From contig CAKQVV010000091.1 of assembly GCA_934277845.1 (NCBI GenBank), forward strand, positions 1 to 6,671: a stretch of DNA of 6,671 nt. Direction: 5' to 3'. The notes beneath the pieces were generated by a model. It was not told the DNA's origin. It saw nothing but the letters and a program-made list of their open reading frames with translations, and did no database searches. Source of the stretch: an uncultured Clostridia bacterium (GTDB taxonomy: Bacteria; Bacillota; Clostridia; Christensenellales; Pumilibacteraceae). Position numbers and translations under genes: made by a program. Position 1 is the stretch's first letter; the number at the start of each line of letters is the position of its first letter. Below are positions 1-5,540 of this stretch, piece by piece.

Positions 1-155
1 ATGTTATTGAGCCGTATTTGTTGCAACTGGCGTATAACGCACGCACGCCGCGCGGAAGAATATGTCTTAAAAGCGCGTACGAACATCTCGGAAAGCCGTT
101 TGCGGAAGCAAAGGCAAGACAACTCAGCATGTTCGATACGATCACGGAGGAATGA
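1..155 (+). CDS. ruvB: Holliday junction branch-migration helicase RuvB, C-terminal end (5' truncated)
   Basis: Only the last 50 codons are present, read in the frame that starts at base 3 and ends with TGA at 153-155. The peptide contains EPYLLQLAYNARTPRGR followed by AYEHLG, which is the conserved end of the RuvB winged-helix domain; the RTPRGR motif is the family signature here. RuvB is the hexameric AAA+ motor that drives branch migration with RuvA during recombination. The ATPase domains lie outside the window. The tail runs about 17 residues past the usual AYEHLG end and finishes in SMFDTITEE. The gene abuts queA, which fits the ruvA-ruvB-queA-tgt order common in Firmicutes. If queA starts at 152 the two overlap by four bases; if at 164 they are eight bases apart. 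Confidence 0.93.
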   Translation, partial: VIEPYLLQLAYNARTPRGRICLKSAYEHLGKPFAEAKARQLSMFDTITEE

Positions 156-163
156 GCGTTGTC

Positions 164-1213
164 ATGAATAAAAATGATTTTTACTATGATCTTCCGGAAG
201 AACTTATCGCGCAAACGCCGGTCGAACCTCGCGACTCGTCCGGATTGCTGGTATATGATCGTTCATCGGACATAATAGAACACAAACATTTTTACGATCT
301 TCCCGATTATCTTAAAAAAGGCGATGTGCTTGTAATAAACAATACGAAAGTTTTGCCTGCGCGTATCTATGGAATAAAGGCGATGACAGGCGCGAAAGTC
401 GAATTTTTATTGCATAAACGGATCAATCTTACGGATTGGGAAGTATTGGTAAAACCGGCAAAAAAAGCGTCGGTAGGTGCGGAATTCGTTTTTTCGGATA
501 AACTTAGTGCAAAAGTAATCGGATACGAAGGCGAGGGATTACGTATAGTGCGCTTTATATTTGACGATGTGTTTGAGGACGTTTTGTCCGAAATAGGCGA
601 AATGCCTATTCCGCCGTATATTCACGAAAAACTTACCGAAAAAGAACGTTATCAGACGGTTTACGCCAAAGAGAACGGATCGAGTGCGGCGCCGACCGCA
701 GGATTGCATTTCACGCCCGAACTACTCGATAAAATCCGTGCTATGGGTGTTGAAATAGTAGAAGTATTGTTGCATGTCGGGTTGGGAACGTTCAGACCGG
801 TAAAAACCGAGAATATAATTGATCATAAAATGCACAGCGAATATTATTGTGTGGCCGAACAGGCGGCAAATGCCATAAACGCGGCGAAAGTCGAAGGCAG
901 ACGCGTGATTGCCGTCGGTACTACGTCTGTCAGAGTACTTGAAAGTGCATTCAAAAATGGTAAATTACAGGCGGAAAGCGGTGAAACAAACATATTTATT
1001 TACCCACCGTATAAATATAAAGTCGTCGATGCTCTCGTAACCAACTTTCATTTGCCCGAATCTACTTTGATTATGCTGGTATCGGCGTTTATGGGAAGAG
1101 AGAATACGCTGAAAATGTATGAAATTGCGGTGAAAGAAAGATACAGATTTTTCAGTTTCGGCGATGCATGTTTTATCACCGGAAAACCGAAAGAAGATGA
1201 CGCAAACGAATAG
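164..1213 (+). CDS. queA: S-adenosylmethionine:tRNA ribosyltransferase-isomerase QueA
   Basis: QueA transfers and isomerises the ribose of S-adenosylmethionine onto 7-aminomethyl-7-deazaguanine already in tRNA, giving epoxyqueuosine, the penultimate queuosine step. The 349-residue product is of normal family length. Conserved blocks are visible in order: DLPEELIAQTP (about 9-19), NNTKVLPAR (59-67), YQTVYAKENGSSAAPTAGLHFT (about 163-184), HVGLGTFRPV (204-213), GTTSVRVLE (252-260), TNFHLPESTLIMLVSAF (293-309) and the C-terminal YRFFSFGDACF. I chose ATG at 164 because it matches the usual QueA N-terminus and because GGAGG at 146-150 lies 13 bases upstream, somewhat long. The other in-frame ATG at 152 is only one base from that GGAGG, too close to be used well. 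No promoter is seen, so transcription probably comes from ruvAB. The gene is complete and looks functional. Confidence 0.96.
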   Translation: MNKNDFYYDLPEELIAQTPVEPRDSSGLLVYDRSSDIIEHKHFYDLPDYLKKGDVLVINNTKVLPARIYGIKAMTGAKVEFLLHKRINLTDWEVLVKPAKKASVGAEFVFSDKLSAKVIGYEGEGLRIVRFIFDDVFEDVLSEIGEMPIPPYIHEKLTEKERYQTVYAKENGSSAAPTAGLHFTPELLDKIRAMGVEIVEVLLHVGLGTFRPVKTENIIDHKMHSEYYCVAEQAANAINAAKVEGRRVIAVGTTSVRVLESAFKNGKLQAESGETNIFIYPPYKYKVVDALVTNFHLPESTLIMLVSAFMGRENTLKMYEIAVKERYRFFSFGDACFITGKPKEDDANE

Positions 1214-1223
1214 AAAGGAATAT

Positions 1224-2345
1224 ATGAGTAATTTCAGTTACAAAATCATACATGTTTGCAAACAATCCGGAGCGAGAGTGGGCGAGTTTTCCACTCCGCA
1301 CGGAGTAATTCAAACGCCTGTTTTTATGCCGGTCGGCACGCAAGCAACCGTAAAAACGCTTACACCTGCCGAACTTAACGAAGCCGGTGCGGAGATTATA
1401 CTTTCCAACACTTACCATTTGTATATGCGTCCGGGACACAAACTCATAGAAAAAGCCGGCGGATTGCATAAATTTATGGCGTGGGACAAACCGATTCTGA
1501 CCGACAGCGGCGGATTTCAGGTATTCTCGCTTGCCGGTATAAGGAAGATAACCGGCGAGGGCGTCACTTTCAACTCGCATATCGACGGCAGTAAACACCT
1601 GATTACACCGGAAATATCAATGGAGATCCAGAATTCGCTCGGATCCGATATTATTATGGCATTTGACGTTTGCAGCGAATTCGGAGCCGATCATAGTCAA
1701 GCCGAAAAATCAATGAGAATCACTCTTGACTGGCTTGATCGGTGCAAAAAATATCATAAAAGAAAAGATCAGATGCTTTTCCCGATAGTGCAAGGCAACA
1801 TGTACGGCGATTTGAGATTGAAATCGCTGAAAGAAACCGTGCCTTACGCCGAATGCGGACTTGCAATCGGCGGACTTTCGGTAGGCGAACCGAAAGAAAC
1901 CATGTATTCGATAATGGACGAAATGCAACCGTACTATCCGGAAACGATGCCGCGTTATCTGATGGGAGTGGGCAGTCCGGATTGTCTTGTCGAAGGCGTA
2001 CTTCGCGGAATCGATATGTTCGATTGCGTGCTTCCGACTCGTATTGCGAGAAACGGTACGGCATTTACTTCCAAAGGTAAAGTTGTAGTTCGTAACGGTA
2101 AATATAAAGAAGATTTTACGCCGCTCGATGAAAACTGCGATTGTTATTGCTGTAGGAATTACACAAAAGCATATCTTCGTCACCTTATAAATGTAGAAGA
2201 GATTCTCGGCGGAAGAATGTTGAGCCTGCATAATATAACTTATCTTATAAATTTAATGAAACGTATTCGCGAGGCGATCACGGAAGATAGATTTCTGGAT
2301 TTCGTAAAGGATTTCAGGAGCGGTGCCGAATATCTTAATATGTAG
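1224..2345 (+). CDS. tgt: tRNA-guanine transglycosylase Tgt (queuine/preQ1 insertase)
   Basis: Tgt swaps guanine-34 of tRNA Asp, Asn, His and Tyr for preQ1 (7-aminomethyl-7-deazaguanine), the step before QueA. The 373-residue product has the normal length of the bacterial enzyme. Visible marks are TDSGGFQ (93-99, with the general-base Asp94), the glycine-rich GLAIGGLSVGE segment (212-222), and MFDCVLPTR (265-273). By family knowledge the Asp of FDCV (residue 267) is the nucleophile. The zinc site is CDCYCC (Cys305, Cys307, Cys310) plus His336 in SLHN. I chose ATG at 1224, preceded by AAAGGAA at 1214-1220. The upstream in-frame ATG at 1164 would add 20 residues that are unlike Tgt and lie inside queA. 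It starts 10 bases after the queA stop, so the two are surely co-transcribed. No clear intrinsic terminator follows the gene. Confidence 0.97.
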   Translation: MSNFSYKIIHVCKQSGARVGEFSTPHGVIQTPVFMPVGTQATVKTLTPAELNEAGAEIILSNTYHLYMRPGHKLIEKAGGLHKFMAWDKPILTDSGGFQVFSLAGIRKITGEGVTFNSHIDGSKHLITPEISMEIQNSLGSDIIMAFDVCSEFGADHSQAEKSMRITLDWLDRCKKYHKRKDQMLFPIVQGNMYGDLRLKSLKETVPYAECGLAIGGLSVGEPKETMYSIMDEMQPYYPETMPRYLMGVGSPDCLVEGVLRGIDMFDCVLPTRIARNGTAFTSKGKVVVRNGKYKEDFTPLDENCDCYCCRNYTKAYLRHLINVEEILGGRMLSLHNITYLINLMKRIREAITEDRFLDFVKDFRSGAEYLNM

Positions 2346-2391
2346 TTTTAAAAGTTTTACCGATTTTTTTCAAGAAAATATATTCAAACGC

Positions 2392-2420
2392 TTGCCAAAG
2401 CGTGAGAAAAAATGTATAAT
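2392..2420 (+). promoter_or_regulatory. Promoter of rplS
   Basis: TTGCCA at 2392-2397 and a perfect TATAAT at 2415-2420 are separated by 17 bases, a strong sigma-A type arrangement. Transcription should begin near 2427, giving a leader of about 69 bases before rplS. The -35 box sits inside a small perfect dyad (ACGCTT-GCCA-AAGCGT, 2388-2403), which could be coincidence or a protein-binding site. The promoter makes rplS independent of the queA-tgt operon. Confidence 0.8.
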
Positions 2421-2426
2421 ACAAAA

Positions 2427-2495
2427 GTTGACTCGCGTGGTCCGATGTAAACATACGGTTTATATGAACACGTTGATAAATAGGAGGTAGTCATC
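2427..2495 (+). promoter_or_regulatory. Candidate L19 (rplS) autoregulatory mRNA leader
   Basis: The untranslated leader can fold into one interrupted hairpin. The outer helix pairs 2435-2439 with 2469-2473 (one G-U pair). An uneven internal loop follows (2440-2444 against 2466-2468), then an 8-bp inner helix pairs 2445-2452 with 2458-2465 around a 5-base loop. The ribosome binding site AGGAGGT (2482-2488) follows within nine bases of the helix. L19 leaders that control their own gene are known in low-GC Gram-positives. That this one binds L19 is an inference from gene identity, position and the stem-internal loop-stem shape; I could not compare it to the known consensus. Confidence 0.5.
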
Positions 2496-2840
2496 ATGAG
2501 TAAAATTATAGAAGCAATAGAAAAAGAGTACATGAAGAGCGAAGTTCCCGCGATTGCGGTGGGCGACAGCGTCAAAGTGTACGTCAAGGTCGTCGAGGGT
2601 ACGAGAGAACGTTTGCAGGCGTTTGAAGGTATTGTTATCGCAAAAAAGAACGGCAGCGTTCGCGAAACGATCACCGTGCGCAGAGTTTCTTTCGGTGTAG
2701 GAATCGAGAGAACGTTCCCGATTCATTCGCCCAGAATCGACAAAATCGAGGTAGTTCGCCACGGTAAAGTCAGAAGAGCAAAACTTTATTATTTGCGTAA
2801 CCTCTACGGAAAAGCCGCTAAGATCACCGAAAAGATCTGA
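2496..2840 (+). CDS. rplS: 50S ribosomal protein L19
   Basis: This is a structural protein of the large ribosomal subunit at the 30S-50S interface. The 114-residue product has the usual family length. It carries the typical L19 order: an N-terminal helix (residues 1-15), GDSVKVYVKVVEGTRERLQAFEG (about 23-45), RETITVRRVSFGVGIERTFPIHSPRIDKIEV (about 56-86) and the basic KVRRAKLYYLRNLYGKAAKI tail. A strong AGGAGGT sits seven bases before the ATG. In many bacteria rplS follows rpsP-rimM-trmD; here tgt lies upstream instead, and the gene has its own promoter, leader and terminators, so it forms a single-gene unit. Confidence 0.98.
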   Translation: MSKIIEAIEKEYMKSEVPAIAVGDSVKVYVKVVEGTRERLQAFEGIVIAKKNGSVRETITVRRVSFGVGIERTFPIHSPRIDKIEVVRHGKVRRAKLYYLRNLYGKAAKITEKI

Positions 2841-2867
2841 TCGGTTTCCCGGAAAGTTATATGATAC

Positions 2868-2906
2868 TAAGATAAAGCGGACGAAATTCTCGTCCGCTTT
2901 ATCTTA
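2868..2906. terminator. Long hairpin downstream of rplS, probable bidirectional terminator
   Basis: A perfect 17-bp stem pairs 2868-2884 with 2890-2906 around a 5-base AATTC loop. The core is GC-rich (GCGGACGA), and the outer part is A-rich on the left and U-rich on the right, the layout of a terminator in either direction. The U-run is interrupted (TTTATCTTAT) and partly inside the stem, so termination may be incomplete. It lies 27 bases after the rplS stop. Confidence 0.7.
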
Positions 2907-2909
2907 TAC

Positions 2910-2955
2910 AAAAAAAAACGAAAGGTCGCAACTTTATTTCGGTGCGACCTTTTTT
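2910..2955. terminator. Bidirectional intrinsic terminator between rplS and the serine hydrolase gene
   Basis: The stem AAAGGTCGCA (2921-2930) pairs with TGCGACCTTT (2943-2952) across a 12-base loop. It is followed by a T-run (2950-2955) on the + strand. On the - strand the same stem is followed by the complement of the nine As at 2910-2918, giving a long U tract. It can therefore end both rplS transcription and the convergent uxaC-hydrolase transcript, whose last stop codon is at 2972-2974. Confidence 0.85.
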
Positions 2956-2971
2956 GTATTTAGTTACTTTT

Positions 2972-3808
2972 TTATTCGACTATAAAATCGGTCATTTTAT
3001 ATTTGCCGTAGCCGTGATAAGCAAAAGCGATATTATTATTGAAATCGATGCCGAGTATTTGCCCGCGCATGCCGCCTTTCAACACAAGACCGTTTTCGTT
3101 CGAGTCGAAACCGTAACAACGATCGACGGACATGTTTACCCAATCTTCGGATACTATGCGACTTCCGTTCCAGTCGCCACCGCGAAGATAGAGGGTGCCG
3201 AGTTTCACCATGTCTTCCGTCCGCAGATACAGTCCGGTACCGCCCATCGCATAGCCGTGCGGGCAAACGCTCCACGCAAATTCTTTGAATCGCATAGTTT
3301 TCATAAGCGGTTTTCGGAGAAGATCGGTAAGATTCTGTCCCGATACTTCGGCAACTATTCTTGACAGTAAATAAAAAACGTCATCAGTATATCTGAAATA
3401 TTCTCCCGGGGTTTCTTCGACGTTTTGCGAAAACACTATTTTCAGATAGTCATCGGTATCGAATTGCGAGGCGTCAAGATCGTCTATATCAAGCAGGCAA
3501 TTTTTGATACCGCTTCTATGGCGAAGAAGATGATCGACGGTCACTTCGTTCCATTTTTTATCTATATTACATGGAAGATACTTATGTAGAACATCGGTTA
3601 TTATTGTGTCTGTCGAAATCAGTCCGCGATCATAGCAAATGCCTACGCCGAGTGCGGTATAAGCCTTTGCGACGGAGTAACAATCGCATCCGGGATTTGC
3701 CGGCACGATATCGCGTTTGACGATATTCATGTTTTTATCGCCGGTTGCGATAAAGTAGACGTTTAATTTTTTATCAAGTGCGTTTTGTACGCTGGCATCG
3801 ATGTTCAA
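2972..3808 (-). CDS. Beta-lactamase-family serine hydrolase, cytoplasmic
   Basis: The 278-residue protein has the class C beta-lactamase/penicillin-binding fold signature. S45-V-A-K48 is the SxxK motif with the likely nucleophile and base. LLRHRSGI (94-101) matches the LLxHxSG segment of these enzymes. Y140-T-D in FRYTDDVFYLLSRI takes the place of the YxN motif. MGGTGLYLRTEDMVKLG (188-204) is also typical. The third motif, normally H/KxG, is unclear; K244-G-G or GMRGQ is the best candidate. No signal peptide or membrane segment is seen, so it should be cytoplasmic, unlike true beta-lactamases. The start is TTG at 3808-3806 behind GAGGTG; the first in-frame ATG is 26 codons later, close to SxxK. 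It starts 31 bases after uxaC ends, so the two are probably co-transcribed. The substrate is unknown; an esterase or amidase acting on a sugar derivative is conjecture. Confidence 0.85.
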   Translation of the reverse strand: MNIDASVQNALDKKLNVYFIATGDKNMNIVKRDIVPANPGCDCYSVAKAYTALGVGICYDRGLISTDTIITDVLHKYLPCNIDKKWNEVTVDHLLRHRSGIKNCLLDIDDLDASQFDTDDYLKIVFSQNVEETPGEYFRYTDDVFYLLSRIVAEVSGQNLTDLLRKPLMKTMRFKEFAWSVCPHGYAMGGTGLYLRTEDMVKLGTLYLRGGDWNGSRIVSEDWVNMSVDRCYGFDSNENGLVLKGGMRGQILGIDFNNNIAFAYHGYGKYKMTDFIVE

Positions 3809-3818
3809 GTTTCACCTC
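3809..3818 (-). promoter_or_regulatory. Ribosome binding site supporting a TTG start
   Basis: On the - strand GAGGTG (3818-3813) stands four bases before TTG at 3808-3806. No in-frame ATG lies near, and the nearest GTG (3815-3813) is out of frame, so this site decides the start of the serine hydrolase gene. The spacing is short, so translation may be modest. Confidence 0.6.
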
Positions 3819-3839
3819 GCGGTTATTCTTTATATTTGA

Positions 3840-5234
3840 TTAAAGTCCGAAATAACGTTTTGCATTATAGTACGAAACGTTCTCGACGACTGTTTTGAGA
3901 ACTTCGTAGTCTTCGGGGAATTCGCCGCTTACGACCTGACCGGACAGGAATTTGCACATAATGCGACGGAAATATTCGTGGCGGGTATATGACACGAAAC
4001 TTCTGGAATCGGTCAGCATGCCTATAAAGTTGCCGAATACACCGTCTTCGGCAAGTGCCTTAAAGTGCTCGATTATGCCGAATTTGCTGTCGTTGAACCA
4101 CCATGCGCTGCCGTGCTGTACTTTTCCGGGGACGTCACCCTGGAAAGCATTGACGATGCTTTCCAGCAAACGGTTGTCATTCGGATCGAGAGAGTAAATT
4201 ATTGTTTTTGGGAGCATATTGTCGTTATTCAATGCGTCAAGCAGTTTCGCGAATTTAAGTGGTTCAGAAGAGGAGTTTATTGTGTCAAATCCTGTGTCCG
4301 CTCCGAGTTTTTTGAACATTGCGCTGTTAGGATTTCTCAGGCAACTGACGTGAAGTTGCATTACGATATTGCGCTTCGCGTACTCTTTACCGAGTGCGAC
4401 GAGTAAATACGTTATATATTTCTCGGCTTCGGTTTCGTCAACGACTTTACCGTTAAGACGGTTTATGAGAATATCGTCCGCTTCTTTTTCCGTGCAATCG
4501 GCGTAAGTATAATTTGTCAACCCGTGATCGGAAATGAAGCATCCGTTCTGCATGAAGTAATCCAGTCTTTTAACGAGTGAAGAAATCATCGTGTTGATAT
4601 TCGTTATCGTTATGTCGGAAACAACGGAAAGGGTTTTTACATAATCATTGAATGCAGGTGAGACAATATTCAATGCTTTGTCCGGACGGAAAGTGGGGAG
4701 CACGCGGACTTTGAACGTCTTGTCCGCAGCGATAGTCTTGTGTGCAGACAAGTCGTCGACGGGATCGTCGGTCGTGCAAACGGCTTCGACGCCCGAACGC
4801 TTAATAATATTTCTCACCGAAAACTCTTTGGTTTTGAGTTTGGCGTTACAAAGTTCGTACACTTCGCGAGCAGTCTGTTTGTTCAGTGTGCCGTTATAAC
4901 CGAAATAACGTTTCAGTTCCAGATGACACCAAACGTACATGGGGTTGCCGATAAGCAACGGCATAATCGACGCAAATGCTTCAAATTTAGTGTAGTTATC
5001 TGCGCTGCCGGTAATAAGATCTTCTGATATACCGCAGTTTCTCATAAGACGCCACTTATAATGATCTCCGCCCAGCCAAAGATCGGTAATAGACGTAAAA
5101 TTAACGTCGTCGGCAATCATCTGAGGGACGACGTGCGAGTGGTAATCAATGATAGGCAGGTTTTCCGCATAATCGTGGTAAAGTTTACGCGCAACCGGCG
5201 TGTCCAGCAAAAAATCGTTGTCTAAAAAGTTCAT
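3840..5234 (-). CDS. uxaC: Glucuronate/uronate isomerase UxaC
   Basis: UxaC interconverts D-glucuronate and D-fructuronate, and D-galacturonate and D-tagaturonate, the first cytoplasmic step in using pectin- and hemicellulose-derived uronic acids. The 464-residue length is normal. The N-terminal DYHSH (30-34) gives the H-x-H metal ligands of the amidohydrolase fold. Further family marks are GGDHYKWRLMRNCGI (about 55-69), PLLIGNPMYVWCHLELKRYF, CTTDDP, QLHVSCLRN, FQGDVPGKVQHGSAWWFNDS and MLTDSRSFVSYTRHEYFRRI near the C-terminus. The block usually written QLHxGALRN reads QLHVSCLRN here, a mild variation. The ATG at 5234-5232 follows AAGGAGA eight bases upstream. It leads a two-gene unit with the serine hydrolase. 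No uxaB, uxaA, uxuA or transporter is in the window, so the remaining pathway genes must lie elsewhere. Confidence 0.96.
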   Translation of the reverse strand: MNFLDNDFLLDTPVARKLYHDYAENLPIIDYHSHVVPQMIADDVNFTSITDLWLGGDHYKWRLMRNCGISEDLITGSADNYTKFEAFASIMPLLIGNPMYVWCHLELKRYFGYNGTLNKQTAREVYELCNAKLKTKEFSVRNIIKRSGVEAVCTTDDPVDDLSAHKTIAADKTFKVRVLPTFRPDKALNIVSPAFNDYVKTLSVVSDITITNINTMISSLVKRLDYFMQNGCFISDHGLTNYTYADCTEKEADDILINRLNGKVVDETEAEKYITYLLVALGKEYAKRNIVMQLHVSCLRNPNSAMFKKLGADTGFDTINSSSEPLKFAKLLDALNNDNMLPKTIIYSLDPNDNRLLESIVNAFQGDVPGKVQHGSAWWFNDSKFGIIEHFKALAEDGVFGNFIGMLTDSRSFVSYTRHEYFRRIMCKFLSGQVVSGEFPEDYEVLKTVVENVSYYNAKRYFGL

Positions 5235-5265
5235 GTGTATATTCTCCTTGATACCGTTTATTGTC

Positions 5266-5281
5266 CTTGCAATGGCGCAAG
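5266..5281. promoter_or_regulatory. Operator-like dyad just downstream of the uxaC start site
   Basis: CTTGC, six bases, then GCAAG forms a perfect inverted repeat that would cover roughly +5 to +20 of the uxaC transcript, a common place for a repressor operator. A second TTGC lies at 5289-5292 and a TTGC-N7-GCAA pair at 5354-5368. Which regulator would bind is unknown; uronate genes are often controlled by GntR- or LacI-family repressors. No regulator gene lies in the window. Confidence 0.35.
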
Positions 5282-5292
5282 TTTACGTTTGC

Positions 5293-5321
5293 ATTATACC
5301 ATAAGCACGATTGAAATAAAA
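5293..5321 (-). promoter_or_regulatory. Extended -10 promoter of uxaC
   Basis: On the - strand TATAAT (5298-5293) is preceded directly by TGG, making an extended -10 element. At a 17-base spacing the -35 position reads TTTTAT (5321-5316), a weak match, as often seen for regulated catabolic promoters. Transcription would start near 5286, about 52 bases before the uxaC start codon. Confidence 0.65.
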
Positions 5322-5429
5322 TTGCAAAAAAAGTCTTATTTTGACCGATGATATTGCATTAAAAGCAAGTTGTTTTATATGATTTCTGTTTAATATTGTA
5401 GCACGTTTCATTATTTATGTAAATGGTTT

Positions 5430-5484
5430 CGTTGACGTGAGTTCGACAAAATCTTTAATTTTTGTTTCTAATTTGTTGTCAACG
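5430..5484. repeat. CGTTGAC/GTCAACG spaced inverted repeat upstream of the HAD promoter
   Basis: CGTTGAC at 5430-5436 and its exact complement GTCAACG at 5478-5484 are separated by 41 bases. The right arm ends two bases before the -35 box. Paired half-sites here could bind a regulator, but a seven-base match over this distance can arise by chance. Confidence 0.3.
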
Positions 5485-5486
5485 CT

Positions 5487-5515
5487 TTGACTTATACGAC
5501 GATCTGTTGTATAAT
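5487..5515 (+). promoter_or_regulatory. Promoter of the HAD-family gene
   Basis: TTGACT (5487-5492) and a perfect TATAAT (5510-5515) are 17 bases apart, nearly ideal for a housekeeping promoter. Transcription should start near 5522, giving a leader of only about 19 bases before the ATG at 5541. The -35 box overlaps an in-frame TTG that could be misread as an earlier start codon. Confidence 0.85.
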
Positions 5516-5540
5516 ATATGAAAAGATATGCGGAGGGCGT

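Larger units (their letters stand above)
5235..5540. other. 306-base divergent intergenic region between uxaC and the HAD gene
   Basis: This AT-rich stretch has no credible coding sequence. It holds a - strand promoter with an operator-like dyad near uxaC and a + strand promoter near the HAD gene. About 100 bases in the middle (5330-5430) show nothing clear beyond scattered TTGC and GCAA words. The two promoters point away from each other and are about 190 bases apart, leaving room for regulator binding. Confidence 0.7.

Noticed and set aside
1176..1598. Open frame on the - strand opposite tgt
   Set aside because: It has no ribosome binding site or recognisable domain and lies wholly within the clear tgt gene; its length follows from codon bias of the true frame.
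1710..2231. Long - strand open frame opposite the tgt C-terminal half
   Set aside because: The product is rich in His, Phe and Arg with no domain pattern, and it is complementary to the conserved zinc-site region of tgt.
2346..2391. Possible terminator after tgt with a run of seven Ts
   Set aside because: The T run at 2364-2370 is not preceded by a GC-rich stem; only A/T-rich pairing is possible, so I do not call it.
2384..2762. Two - strand open frames over rplS and its leader
   Set aside because: They are antisense to a certain ribosomal protein gene and have no start signals.
2942..3364. + strand open frame after rplS
   Set aside because: It starts within the bidirectional terminator and lies opposite the serine hydrolase coding region.
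5432..5460. TTGACG with a possible -10 upstream of the HAD promoter
   Set aside because: At 17-18 bases the -10 position reads TTAATT or TAATTT, too poor beside the near-consensus promoter at 5487-5515.
5487..5540. Earlier TTG start for the HAD gene
   Set aside because: The TTG is part of the -35 box, and the added residues would precede the predicted transcription start. ATG at 5541 has a good Shine-Dalgarno and begins right at the HAD N-terminus.
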